Below, one piece after another: positions 1-12,138 of a DNA stretch of 64,000 nucleotides. Origin of the DNA: Rallus limicola (lineage: Eukaryota > Chordata > Aves > Gruiformes > Rallidae); assembly GCA_022605955.1 (NCBI GenBank), contig JAKCOZ010000014.1:17924001-17988000 (forward strand), in the 5' to 3' direction. Numbering within the stretch: the stretch's first letter is position 1; every line of letters begins with the position of its first letter. The translations under genes were made by a program, and so were the position numbers. Below the pieces are notes generated by a model. It made no database searches, was not told the DNA's origin, and saw nothing but the letters and a program-made list of their open reading frames with translations.

Positions 1-3000
1 TTTGTTTCATGTTCCATGTATCCAACCTAGACACTGAGAGTATATTCATGTTTATCATGCATCGGGAGACGTAAATGAACTGAGCTTTACAGTGCTCTTT
101 TGAAGGTGGCATTGCCTTTGTTTTGGAAAGAGACAACTTGCAATGGAGGATTTTTGTTTGGGGTTTTTTGTTTGTTTAAAGAAAAAAAAATCTGAAGTGC
201 TATGCCTTTAACTTCATGCTATCTGCAGGGGGGATATCACCAGTGGGTTAACATATAGCCAGGAGAAATTAAGTAAGTGTGTGTCACTGCTTGGGGTTTT
301 TTTTTTCAATTTCAGATTGGGATGGGTTCATCATTCATTGGAACCTGCTTTGGCAGGGGGGTCGGTCTCAATGATCTCTTGAGGTGCCTTCCAAAACCTA
401 GACTTCTGTGATTCTGTGAACTCGTCCCATAAAGTACTCAGGCTGGGAGGGAGGGTTGTTGCTGATTATGGAATACTATTCTAGAAGATCACCCATGCAA
501 CACTTGTGGGTAACCTTCTATAGGCTGCCTGTAAACCCTTGTTTACAGGTTGCAGTCAGGAAAGACTGGAAACAGTGGTTTATCTACTGTTGCTCTCAGT
601 TATTAGAGTTACTAGCAGGGGGAGAAAACCACTGTGGTCATGCCCAGAGATATACTTTTGCAGAGAACGCAGACCACACCTGCCCTTCCCCATAGAATTG
701 TACTGTTTGAAAGGTCTCACTAGCCTCAGTGCTGGAGGGGACTGCAGAACAGCCGCCTGTATTGCTCCAAATACCAGTTTGCAGGAGCTGGAACGTGCAG
801 TTTGTCTCAATCTGTCTTGGAAGATAACAGAAACTGCAGGGTTCATTTTGTGGACTGCCTCTTGCCTCACAAGGGGCTCGATCCTTCAAGCATCCATGGG
901 GTGGTGGACTAGAGCCCCTGTCCTTCAAAGGCTGCAAAAGGGTCTGTAGTGTCTTGATCTCAAAGCAGCCGCTCTGAGAAACCGGACATTATGCTTAGGC
1001 AGGGTCTTAATTCAATAAACCATCTAGATGCTGTCCTTGCAAAGGCAGACACTCAGTAGCCACCCTGATAAACAGGATCCTGCCCGTATCTGATAAGGAA
1101 CAGTGACACGCAAGTGAGGCCCTGTGGAGGCAGAGTGCCTTCTTGCTAAAATCCTGTGTAAGGCCATTGCACGGAATCATTGCTCCATCAGTCCAGTCGG
1201 GGGAGGGCATCAAATGACCACCTGGGACCCCCATTCTCCACCAACTCATTTCCAGAACACTCTACAACTGAACACTGAGTCTGTGCAAGATATGCTTGGC
1301 CTCCCTGATGGGTGGGGACAGGGAGCATAAAAGATGCAGATTCGGACATCTGCACGTGCCTACCATCCAAGGACTACAACTTTATGACAACATAGGCTGG
1401 ATCCTGGGGTGGTGCTGTCTTCTTATTTTCTCTCTCAATATCTCTCTCTCAACTTCTAACCCTACTCTTGGCACAAATAGTAACAGTGTTTCCAATTTTC
1501 CTAAGTTCTACTAACTGTAATCCATTGCTTTGAATATAGAACATGGTGTGGTTTTGTTTGCAAGCTTTATAATCATACTTGCTTTTAAGTAGAGTTGTGC
1601 TTTGCTTAGACCTCTTGGGTAATTGTTGTTACTCCTGAGTTGGGGGCAGAGGATCATTGAAGCTCATCTCCTTGGTGTGGTTGTTAAAAGATATTAGCTA
1701 AGAGAGGTTTTATTTAGCCCCTGGGGCAGGTAGAAAAGGTTAACTCTACATGTACCCATCTGCTGGGACAGGACAGACAGTTCCCACAGACGGATTGGAT
1801 CCAGCTACACCTAAACTCCTCTCTGAGAATTTTAGAAAGCAAGGGGCCCTGGTCTGAATCTCCCTGGTTTGCCTGCCTGGTGGGATGTGATACGACTTCA
1901 GACAGTGGGTCACTTGAGAGTTTGTGTGGTTTTGTGCTTTGAGAGAGATGCGGAAGCCAGTACACTAGTTAGAAGATGGTGTCCCACCTGTGGTATGTGC
2001 TGAAGAAAAAAGGCAGAGTTGATAATGACAGCAGACATTTTCTCACGTTTCTGTGGTGAGCAGGCATACCCAAAGCCCATGTGTAGCATAGCACAGGAGC
2101 CCATGATGCAGCATGTGACACCATGGGTTTTGAGGGTAAACATGCTGGAACTGATTAGCTGTGAACAAAGATTCTACTAACCCTCTATCCTGTCCTTGAC
2201 AGCAGCCCATAGCAGATGTACTGATAGATTTCTAATGTATTATCTCTTGCCATTCAAGGATCTGCATTTCGGGGACTTTCTGAGCTACTGTTTTCACTGC
2301 TGCAGATTTTTTGGCCTTAGTGGACTGGGGGACCACCTTGATTTCATATAGACCTTTGATTTATTTTTTTTTTTAGCATTTATTTAAAGTGCCTCCTTTG
2401 GAGATTTCAGGTAGTCTTGAAGTACACGCAGTAATCTAATGGCAACCCAGTAATGTTCTCTTTGCATGGAATTGAATATATCGGGTAGAATTTGATTTTC
2501 TATTGTGCCAGGGGAAGACAGAAAGGACTCAAGATTGTGTTTGCTAGATGCATGTCTGAGGAATGCTTACAAATAAGTATGTTTTCAGGCCAAACTTCTT
2601 TATTGGGATTCTGCTAGAAATAGTCCAAGCTATTTATTTTTTTTCCCAAGATCTGAAGTAGTTGGTGCAGTTCTAAAACAGAGGGAGATGAGTAGCCAAG
2701 AAAGGGAAGAGAAAGGGATGCTGGCTGGTCCAAATCGACAGAGAGAATATCTGCAGTAGGCATGATATGTTAACAGAGTTTCTTGTGGCCTGACTTTGTC
2801 TGAGTGTCTGGATGGGGTTTTCATACTGGCCTTACTTTACTCTGGGTGTCAGTCCTTGCTGGACAGGAAATGGGAGCTAGCACTGAAAGCAGTGAAGTCT
2901 CTTAAAGCACGTTTTCTTTTCTACTTGTCCCTTTAAGGGAATGTTACTCTGGTTTTTCACTTTTTCTCTTTATTTAACTCTACCCCTGTAGTTTGGGTTT

Positions 3001-5147
3001 TTTTTTCCTTGAAGGAACATGGAATGACTGCAACAGCATTACTTTGTAGTGTCAGATCTTGAGACACTGCCTTTATTGGTACAGCTCAGAACAAAATAAA
3101 ACTTATCTTGGTTATGAGCTGCACAGGGGTGTGGCAAGGTAAGAAGGATGTGATTCCAGCATAACTCTGACCTTGAAAGAGCTCTTTTGTCATAGTTAGG
3201 ATTAAGCAGCAGTTGTTTGATGCTTTCAGGTCTTTTCTGTGAGTTTGGAACAATCTGATTGAAATTCTAATGTGAGAAGCCAAGATAAAATGTGCAGTGC
3301 TATATATATACCCTGCAACTTCAAGGCTCGTGGGTTCTCTTTGGAAGCATTGTGGTTTTTAACTTTTATTTCTAAAGCATTCATATTTGTAGACTGCTTA
3401 GCACAAAGGTCAGGATATTGTATAGCACTGGGTCGAAGTCCCCAGGGTACTGTATTTCTGTTTTAATATTTCATAGAAATTACATGCCTGCTATAAATGT
3501 TACAGCAGTTCATAGACAGCAGAAGTGTTAAAAAAATTAAATTAAATTAAATTTGAAAAAAAACAAACCCCAAACCACTACCCTGGTATGGAAACAAAGA
3601 ATTTGTTCACACCTTGATACTGCTTTCAGTATCAAAGATCATCTTTTTCTGTCTATGGGATGGTTGCTTTGTTTTGTCTTTTCTTAATGACTCATAAGAC
3701 TGTTTCCTGACCTCATTACAGCTCCTGTCAGTGTACCAGCATAGCTAAAACCAGCAGCTGCAGGGGGTCTGAAACATTTGCTGCCCTGCACAGAACCAGC
3801 CTGGGAGAAGAGCAATGGGAGACAGGAGCACCTCTCAACACTCTCTGCTAGCAAAGCCTCCCTTGTAGCTGTGTGTTGGGATTGCAGCTTTGCTTGCCAC
3901 ACTGATGTGAAGGCACAGCACATTCCTTCCTAATTTTGTTTTTAAGGATATTGCACCATTTCATTAGCAGAGAAAGGAGAGATTGTGTAGTAAGGGAAGG
4001 ATTGCCTAAGCAGCTGTTTTCAGAGGGAAAAAGATGTCACGGACACAGCAGTGCCAATACAGGTCAGGTACTGCTGAGCTGCAGTGATCTGGTATGAAGG
4101 ATTCAGTGTTAGTGGAGAGAAAAGTAACATCCAAAGTGAGTGGAGTTATTGCCAGAATGGTTTGAAACAAGTTAAATCTGGTATTTCAAAGCAATCATGC
4201 AAAGGACTTTCAGCCTTTGGGCCAGACCCAGCTCTGTCTTCATCATAGGCAGCCCACAGTTGCATAAAGCCCTCCCTCCACTCGTCTCCAACATCCCTTC
4301 TTTCTTTTCTCTACTCCAGTTTCCACCCCTGTTCTGCTACTCTCTGCAAGAGATTTTGCATCCTTTCTGCCCCAGTCTATGTTGTCCCTGGGCATATTTT
4401 TGCCTCCCACTGTGAAGTAAAAAGGCCAGAGTTGGAAAGGAGGAGGGACTGCAGGAGTAAGGGAGGAAAACAACTGCAGAATCCAGAGTTTCATGGCAAA
4501 GCAACCAGGGTGCCAAGGGGATGCCGTGAAAAGCAGACTGGAAAGATGTCACTGTGCAAAAGATGTGTGGGAATTAGGGTGTGAGAGTTTGTGTCAGAGT
4601 AAGCACGGCTCAGTGTTTGTCCCTACGCTTGGTGTGATATTCCTTCTGTTGACAGGGAGTCTAGTAATCTGGCAACATGAGCTCTGTTACCAGAAGAAAA
4701 TGCAACAATGTGTATGGGAAACTCAGACCACGAACCTGATATTAGATAGAAGGCAAATGAAAATACTGCTCTATTACAGCAGTTTTAGGTGAATGCTAAA
4801 GGAGTGTGTGTAGAGACCTTCTCCCAAATAGAGAAATTTTAAAAACCCACAAAACCCCCCAACCACACGAGACCCATCATGAAGACTGAAATGTACATGT
4901 TTTAAATCCAGGAATTCTCATTAAATGAACAAGCTGAACTAAAGTCTTTAATATATTTGAAGCAAAACTCATAAAAGTTTTTGTTAACAAACACCTTTCA
5001 TGGAAAACCAGCAGGCCAGAGGTTTGGCAGATGTCTCCAGAGGGGCTGGAGTCATGAAGTCCAAGTTAGTTTTATGTCCTGAAGAAGGGAGTTTTATCTC
5101 ATTGCTTCTTATACCTTTTGAAGATCTTCTGCACAGTTAACTCTTAC
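1..5147. other. Left part of a large FYCO1 intron, no exon recognised
   Basis: I see no coding exon here. The next recognisable FYCO1 exon is at 16879, so this stretch is inferred to be intronic. It holds a CR1 tail near 318-419, T-rich and A-rich runs, a short ATTAA-type repeat around 3534-3553 and scattered short chance ORFs. ORFs at 539-949 and 4493-4792 have no family features I recognise and no convincing flanking splice sites. The FYVE finger and LC3-binding exons expected upstream of the GOLD exons were looked for and not found, so they probably lie left of the window. Confidence 0.5.
318..419 (+). mobile_element. CR1 LINE 3' end fragment
   Basis: The segment ends with the CR1 3' signature: a 'ggcagggggg' stretch, then 'atgatctcttgaggtgcc', then 'ttctgtgattctgtga'. 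Only about 100 bp of the 3' end is recognisable, as is usual for 5'-truncated avian CR1 copies. It has diverged from the younger copies at 42.3 and 45.1 kb (for example 'ccttccaaaacctagac'). Confidence 0.75.
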
Positions 5148-5152
5148 CAGCT

Positions 5153-6527
5153 TGTCATGGTTTAGGCCTGACTGGAGGCCAGATACCCACCAAAGTTTGT
5201 CTATCACTCCTCTTTTTAGTTGGACAGGGGAGGAAATATATATTGAGAGGCTTAGGAATCAATGTAAGGACAGGAAGAGATCATCCTGTCATCAACAACA
5301 TAGGCAAAACAGACTCAACACAGAGTGAAGGAAAGAAAACTCTAATTTATTACACTACAGACACCCAGGGAAACCAGAGTCGGATAATGAGAAGTGCAAC
5401 CAGATCTTAAAACAACATGACCAGATCTTAAAGCACCTTCCCCCACCCCTCCCTTCTTAGCAGACTTTAGTCATGATTTCACTCCCTTCTTCCCTCCCAT
5501 TGTGGCACAGGGCAGGCAGGAACTGGGGAAATGGGGTTCTCGGTCACTTCTTCATGAGCTGTTTGCCGTTTCCAGATCTTAAAACACCTCTACCTCCCCC
5601 TGCCACCCCTTCCTTCTTAGCAGACTTCACTCTAGTCATGATTTCACTCCCTTCTTTCCCCTCATTGTGGCACAGGGAGGGGCAGGGATTGGGCAAATGG
5701 GGCCTTCAGTCAGTTCCTTGCAAGCTGGTTTCCTTCTTGGCTGGGGGGGCGGCATTCATTCAACACAAACACACCCACCCCCTGTTGCACCATGGGGTCC
5801 CACCCACAGGAGACAGTCCTCCATGAGTTTCTCCAACATGAGTCCTTTCCCACAGTGCTTTATCTCTTCATCAATTTCCCCAGCGTGGGTCACAGCTATG
5901 GGAGGCAGTCATAAATGACGATGTCTCTCAGTCCCAGTTCTCCACAGGGTCACCAGCCTTCCCCCAGCAAACCTGTTCCAGCGCAAATCTCTCTCTTGCT
6001 CATCTCTGTGTCTCTGTCTCTCTCTCTCTCCATGGGCTGCAAGTGCTGGCAGGAGCTTGCTCCGGTGCGGGTCACAGCATCTCCTGTATGTCTCCACCTG
6101 CTCCATCCAGAGTGGAGCCTCTCCACAGGCTGCAGGTGGGGTCCTGGCCTTTTCCATGGGCTGTGGGGGGACACCCACTTCACCATGGGATTCTTCATGG
6201 GCTGCAGGAGCATCATTCTCTGGCACCTAGGGCACCTCCTCCCGACCTCTCCCAGGCCTTGGTGTCTGCACAGCTTGTTACAACTTCTCACTCACTTCTC
6301 CAGTGGCAAAATGCACAGGCCAGCATTTTTTTTTTTCTCCTAAATGTGATTCCCAGAGGTGCTGTGACCATTGCTGATTTGCTTGGCCCTGGTCAACAGC
6401 AACTTTGTCCTTGAAATGGCCAATGTTTAAACTTTGGGGCCTGCAGAGAGCTTCTAACTGCTTCTCACAGCACCCATTTCTGCAGTCCCCATTCTCTCCC
6501 ACCACCCAGCTGTGCAAAACTGCCACA
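5153..6527 (-). mobile_element. Solo LTR of an avian endogenous retrovirus
   Basis: A 1375-bp element begins TGTCATGG and ends CCACA on the + strand, giving TG..CA termini. It is flanked by a perfect 5-bp target-site duplication CAGCT at 5148-5152 and 6528-6532. The orientation is minus: an AATAAA signal lies on the minus strand at 5346-5351, close to the element's 3' end. No gag, pol or env is present, so it is a solo LTR left by recombination. Parts of it (around 5870-5960 and 6020-6280) resemble common avian ERV LTR text from memory. A 151-bp unit is tandemly duplicated inside it. The element sits about 95 bp past the poly(A) signal of the CXCR6-like gene, in the same orientation. Confidence 0.85.
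5423..5725. repeat. 151-bp tandem duplication inside the solo LTR
   Basis: Two diverged copies (5423-5573 and 5574-about 5725) both start with 'agatcttaaa'. Both contain 'ttcttagcagact', 'tagtcatgatttcactccc' and 'attgtggcacaggg'. The copies differ by several substitutions and small indels, so the duplication is old or belonged to the master element. Confidence 0.8.
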
Positions 6528-6621
6528 CAGCTTTATCTTAGGATCATTTCTGACAAGGAAAAGTTGAAAACACTGATGTATCATAATTAAGATAGGTTGG
6601 CCTAAAGCAAATCACAGTGTC

Positions 6622-6627
6622 TTTATT
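6622..6627 (-). terminator. Poly(A) signal for the CXCR6-like gene
   Basis: TTTATT on the + strand reads AATAAA on the minus strand, about 90 bp downstream of the receptor's ancestral stop codon. It is the first canonical signal after the coding region, so the 3' UTR would be short and would end just before the solo LTR. Confidence 0.5.
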
Positions 6628-6715
6628 CTTCTCTTTCATGCAGGCTGCCCATCTCAATATTTAAAAAATAAAACAGTGAAGAAGCTGAGAATATTTGCCA
6701 GATTCTCAGACATTT

Positions 6716-7746
6716 TTATAGGGGGTGCATGCTTGTTGCATTATTTGATGCAGTAAAAGTTTTAGAGCCTTCCTCTTCAGTGGTTTGAATACGTTTAGCC
6801 ATAACTTGGCATATAATGCATTTTGAGTTTTTAATAATTTTCTGTAAGTTCCTCTTGAATTTCGCCCCCATGAAGAAATACAGAATGGGGTTAAGACAGC
6901 CATGGAAATAAGCAAGAGCTTCTGTTACAATGATTGCACATTCAAAGCTGCTGTTCAAGTTAACGCTCCAGTCCACTGTCTTTATCAGTCTCAAGAAAGT
7001 ATAGGGTGACTGAGTAAGAATAAATATGACAACCACAGAAAATATTTTTTGAGAGATTTGTTCTTTTGAAAACTCCTGGCTTGCACTAAGGTTCTAATAA
7101 TTAGTGAGTAGCAGATGATCATGGCTAGCATGGAAACAAAATAGCCCAGGGTCACTTGGATCACTTCAACCAACAGTTCTGTGCTAGAATTTGGGTATTT
7201 TTCGTGACACATTGTCTTATCAAAACTAATCACCTCACTAAAAATAAACTGTGGTGCTGCAAATGCTAGTGAGATCACCCAGTTAAAGACACAGATTAAC
7301 TTGCCCCATGTCATTCGCTTGCTTTGGAACACATGTGTTTTTGTGGCAAAAGTAATAGCAATAAGCCGGTCAAAGGTGATAGAGGTTAGAGTTAACATTG
7401 AGGTGTACAGGTTCAGGGTGTACAAGCCCCGTATAATGTGGCATGCCACCGTGCCAAAAGTCCACTCCTGGGCAGCAGAATGTGCCCAGAAAATCAGTGT
7501 CCATAGGAAAACCCAGTCAGCTATAGCCAAGTTCAGCAAAAATATATCTGTCAGTGTCTTCTGTTTCTCATAGAAAACTAGAATGACAAAGACCAGCGTG
7601 TTTCCTACTAGCCCAAGGGTGAAAACAAAAGAGTACATACAGGGCAAGATGACTGTGATAAATCTGTGAGAATTCTCACTTCCATTCTCCTCAGAATCAG
7701 TGATGGAAAAGTTATAATCATAGTCAGAGGCATCTGTAGTTGCCAT
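6716..7746 (-). pseudogene. CXCR6: CXCR6-like chemokine receptor, frameshifted in TM6
   Basis: This is a single-exon class A GPCR antisense within the FYCO1 intron, as human CXCR6 is. From ATG at 7746 an acidic Tyr-rich N-terminus with N-glycosylation sites (NFS, NGS) leads into TM1 (LPCMY, GLVGNT), TM2 (LNLAIAD), the ECL1 and ECL2 cysteines (VACH, TMCH) and TM3 with DRL in place of DRY. The frame then runs through KRMTWGK and FQKNKSLK, which match CXCR6 closely. At the run of six A (minus strand, + 7045-7050) the frame shifts: frame 1 stops at 6991 after 251 codons. TM6, TM7 (NPILY) and a CXCR6-type tail (SKTFTAS, ending ATSM.PL) continue in another frame to 6716. Comparison with human implies one base was lost from the A run. 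The rest of the receptor is well preserved, so this is either a recent pseudogene or a homopolymer sequencing error. The CXCR6 identity rests on the tail, KRMTWGK and nested position; XCR1 was considered and rejected. Confidence 0.85.
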
Positions 7747-10700
7747 GTTGCCTTCTGTTTAAAGGGAGCCTCGAAGGAGACACATTGAGATTATTTACAA
7801 TTAAATCCTAATGCATTCAGGAGACAGACAAAATCCTAAATGCTAACAGGTAAGATCTGTAGTAGAACATCCAGGACAAAAGCAGCCCTGAAAAGGGTTA
7901 CCTTGACAAGTCACAACCTAATCACAACACATGGTGGATTTAAACACATCATCTGTTACCAGATTTGTACTGAGGGCAACTCAAAAGAAGCCTCCAGAGG
8001 CTTCTGAAAACAGAGTAGGGATTAAGCTTTCAAAGACATGAGTGGTTTAGTGTTTGGACTGAGGGGTTCTGGAGGAGCCTGTGAGAGAAACAATTCGTTT
8101 GCCCAGTTCAGCCTTTAGACTCAGGTTGCAGGCTGTGAGCATCAGAGGAGTTTGCCTTGGATTGGACCTGTCTCAAAAAGTAGGGTTCAGGTCTCAGTGA
8201 GCGAGCACTTTAGAGCTTGTGGTTCAGCCTTAGCTTGTTGTTCAGATGATAGTTAGCTCATCAGATGGGGGCACTTCTTCCTTTCCCCTGCTTAGATGAC
8301 TTAATGGAAACACAGAGGATTTTTGTTAATGTCTCTTCCCTGTTTGATTTTAGTTAATCTGTTTCAAACATTTTGATCACTTCTCTGTCAACCCCACTCC
8401 ATCTCACCCCCTTTCCAGGGTTTATGGAGTATATCAGCTCTCCAAGGCTGTGTCAGTACATCAGAGTAACAACAACAACAGATAGATTTGCAAGCTGTTT
8501 ACTTTGTAAATTAAGTCTTTTGTGAGACAAGTCAATAGGGTTTTCAAAGATTTAGCCAAAGGATAAATACACTGCCTCTTGAGCTATGAAGAGCATGTGT
8601 CTATGGGACTAATCCTACTACAAGATACTACTCAGCCTAAGATCAGCAGAATTTGCCTCTGAAGCATTTAGGTTGGCAGTAAGGCATCGCCAGTGTGAGC
8701 TACGACCCGCAGTAGATTTGACATTACATGAAGAAGTTGTTTCCACAGAGCCCAGCAGCAGAGCCAGTGAGGTCTGTTAGTTGCCCCTTTGAAAACTTAC
8801 TGCCTCTTTATAAAATACTTCTCAATTCAGATGAAAGCCAAGCGTGGGATGATCTGCTGAAGTTAGACTCAGCAACACGAAGGCAATGCATACTGAAACA
8901 GATGAAAGCACTGCCCTTTACTGTGTTTCTTTCTGCTTTCTTGTAAAAGGAAGATGTTTTCCTCTAAGCTGAAACAAAGTACCAGGCACTCAGTTTTGTA
9001 GTTTGACAATGTAACATTCCTGGTAGCCTTACTGAAGTAGCACAGATCTGTCTGGTGTCCAGGGTTACTGGAAATTAGTTTTTAGGAGAGTCTTACTGAC
9101 TCTTTTGAAGTAAGAATTTTTAGTACTCACTTTTAATTCATAATAGGGTTTTTTTATAAGATACAGCATTCACTCTCTGGACAGACCAAAATACTTAAAA
9201 TTTTAACTAAGTTTTTTCCCATTACACTAATGCTCTTTACAGGAATTCTCATTCAGGCAGTAATACCTTAATTTGATTTTGATGAAAGTAGATGGGTGTT
9301 TTTCTAAATATTTCATATGGAAACCAGACTAGGATCATTTTTGAACCCCAGCTGTGATGAATTTTCTTATATACAAATAACAGGCACTGGTTTCTAATAT
9401 ATTTGTCTCTTCTGTGTGTTGACATAAGTAGATCTGCATATTGATGGAGAACAGAATGCTGCAGAAGAGATCTTTCCAAGATAAAAATCTTTTTTAACAT
9501 ATCACATGCTTTACACTTCTCAGACTTTAGCTGGTCTCCTAAACTCAGAATTTACAGATAATATTTTAAGAAAGAGGTGAGGTGAGTGACTCCATCAAAC
9601 AGAGAAGGATTAAATGGTGTCCTTGAAAGTGACCTTTCAATTTATGCTCCAAAAATTTATTCTGGTGTTATTTTCCTGTGATTGTAAAGGTCTTAAGTTT
9701 TCTTTCTTCTTTCTCCTATCTGAATATAGCCATTTAAGTTCCTTCTTGGTTTGATAGCAGGAGAAATGAGTCTCAGTTGCCTGTCTGATTACCAAACCCT
9801 CTGGGGAAAATAAAAAAAAAAAAAATAAAAAAAAAAAAAAGAAAAAGGAAAACAAATTTCTAGCCCTTTTTTTTTTCCTTTTCCCCCTTTTTTACTATTA
9901 TGCTAGACAGCAAAAAGGAGCTGAGAAAGAGCTGCTAAAGCAGAATCTAACTCAACTGTTGTGTTCCAGACAAGCTGAAATTACAGCTCAGCATTGTCCA
10001 AGAAAGGTCTCTCAGAGGCTGATCCTGTGTTATGACGCTGAACAGTTTCTGGATCAGCTGACCACCTCTGCTAAATATTTTCAGTCTTTGCTAATGAAAA
10101 TGCACTGCAAGGGAGAGCATCCTTAGGGAGGGATCCTTACTTTCTTCAGACCAGCCTTTCCACTCCACTAAAACACAAAACAGAGACCAGTAAGCTTTTT
10201 TCTTTCTCTGCCCCTTAGTTCCACTCCAAAACCACAGTGGATGGCAACTTTTAAGAGGAAAAAAAAAACCAGCAATTTCCATTAAAACAGTTTCATTTGC
10301 TCATGATGGGTTGTTATTATGTTACCTGATATTCTCCTAGCCAGAAGCTCTTAAAACATCCAGCCTGTTACTCATGCATCTAAGTTAGAATCCACATAGT
10401 ACGCTGTCTCAGACTTCAGTTGTTGCACCTTGTTGTACTAGTCGTTCATGGAGGTATTCAGCTTTCCTGAAAGGGAAGAGCAGTAGTAATCCTCCTGCCT
10501 GAACTGAGACAGTGGGAAAGCATTCTGTTAGGTACATGGGGAGGGAGGAGGAATAAAACTCCCTCATCGGGAGAATAGCAAGCAGGATGAGTTTATTTAC
10601 AGGGAAATGTTACTGTATGGACTGACTTTAGGTTCTGAAAAGATTTTAAAAATTAATTGAAGCTTAAGTTGGGTAGGAACAGCAACATGGATAGAAAGGT

Positions 10701-11780
10701 GAGTTAAAGAGAGCCATGCAACATCCAATGTGTTAATACACAATTTACTTTGAGGTCCAGTTCTGTTAAAATTAACTCTCAAATTAATGAAATGGAAATG
10801 CAAGCAAGTAATGGAGAGTGAGAACAAGCTATTCTGGTTTGTCCAGCATAGATTCCCCTGTTTCCAGAAGAAGGCTGCTTATCTTTTCTAACACTGTAGG
10901 AATTGGGTATCATGGGAGCCAGTAGTCTCCATATTACAGGGGTCTTCCCCCTGTTTGGTCTACAGGGTCTAATTTCTGTTGTGCTGATCAGCTGAAAAAA
11001 CAGGGTGTAAAAAGCAGTAATAACGATCTTGCCAGTTGTTAATTTCTATTGTCTCAGGGTTCCAAACAGAAAAGCCAATATAGATCAACACTTTAATAAA
11101 GATAAATTGGAATAAAAAGGAATTTTAGCATATAATAATCAATTGCATACTTTGCCATGAAGGTAAGGACAGGCTGTAAACAGAAAAAAAAGGAAATTTG
11201 GCTCATCAGCACTGTGTGATACACCTTGCTTAGAAATGAACCGATTTCATTACAAAAGCGTTGTGACACTGTAATCAGAAAAGGTGTTTTGGAGGAGATG
11301 AGAAGTTTTCAAACATATACTAGTTGGAGAAATAGATTCTAAAGCATAAATGGCACATAAGCAACATACACTCTCTGAGTTCCAGATATCAAAAAAATTT
11401 GCCTAAAGAACTTTTTACAAAACTAGCAAGTGTAAAAAGCAAACTCAGTATCTTCAGCAGTCTGAATAAAACCTTACTCTTTCTCTTAAACATTACGTGT
11501 CAGGATTGAGGATATGTCTGATACTAACAAAATCTTTCAAGTTTGATTATTTCTAAAATTTAAAGCTTTTGGTTTTTGTTTTGTTTTGTTTTGTTTTTAA
11601 ACTGTCTAGCTATTTACAAGAAGTCCAGAAGACAGTCACTTACTTCATGATGTCTGCTCTCAGGGAAACGCAGTTGTCTCACCTTTCAAAGCAAATGTGA
11701 AAGCAGCGTTTTGCTTTATTTGTCAGTGCTGAAGCCTGTGCTGCTGCCTCCCAGCTCTTCACACTTTCATAGTTGTTGGC
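7747..11780. other. FYCO1 intron, no gene recognised
   Basis: This stretch lies upstream of the receptor on the minus strand, so it may hold a receptor 5' UTR exon and promoter, which I cannot place. It contains an A-rich tract at about 9809-9850 and an AAC microsatellite near 8468. The ORF at 8728-8946 has no family features. Apart from these I see only unique AT-rich DNA. Confidence 0.5.
9809..9850. repeat. Poly(A)-rich low-complexity tract
   Basis: There are two A runs separated by a single T and followed by gaaaaaggaaaac. It could be the tail of an old retrotransposed copy, but I recognise no element body on its left side. Confidence 0.7.
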
Positions 11781-11784
11781 CAAA

Positions 11785-12065
11785 GCAAGGTTACTAGATG
11801 ATCTCTAAGATCATCAAGTCTAACCATTTGTTTTCTTGAGTGAAACTGTTACAGACAAGATAGTATGAACAAGCTGTGCTCTTGTGACCTGCTTCCAATT
11901 CACTTACAAGGGGCCCTTCATCTGAAATGTCCAGAATCAAATTGATTTGTAAAATTTTTTTACATGATCTGGGAGTGAAATAGTTCTGAGGACACTCTTT
12001 AAGGTTTAGGGAACATCCTAAGGATCCTCCTGACATCCTCTTGCCCTTATCCAGACACAAGGTAC
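11785..12065 (-). mobile_element. Old CR1-like fragment (tentative)
   Basis: The start, 'gatctctaagatcatcaagtctaac', resembles the reverse complement of a diverged CR1 3' end. Downstream similarity is weak, and the boundaries are approximate. It lies directly beside the clearer CR1 at 12139. Confidence 0.4.
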
Positions 12066-12138
12066 CCTGGAATCACCTCTGTCTAACTTTGAACTCTCTA
12101 CCAAAGACAAGTGCACTATCAGCAGTATCCAACCCTTT

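Noticed and set aside
6716..7746. XCR1 as the identity of the chemokine receptor, since XCR1 is also in this cluster
   Set aside because: The KRMTWGK and FQKNKSLK segments, the tail (SKTF.AS..., ATSM.PL) and the antisense position inside FYCO1 all fit CXCR6. XCR1 carries an HRY-type motif and lies outside FYCO1 in human.
8728..8946. A possible FYCO1 exon in this ORF
   Set aside because: The apparent acceptor-donor pair would give only a 23-nt exon and the residues match no FYCO1 region I know.
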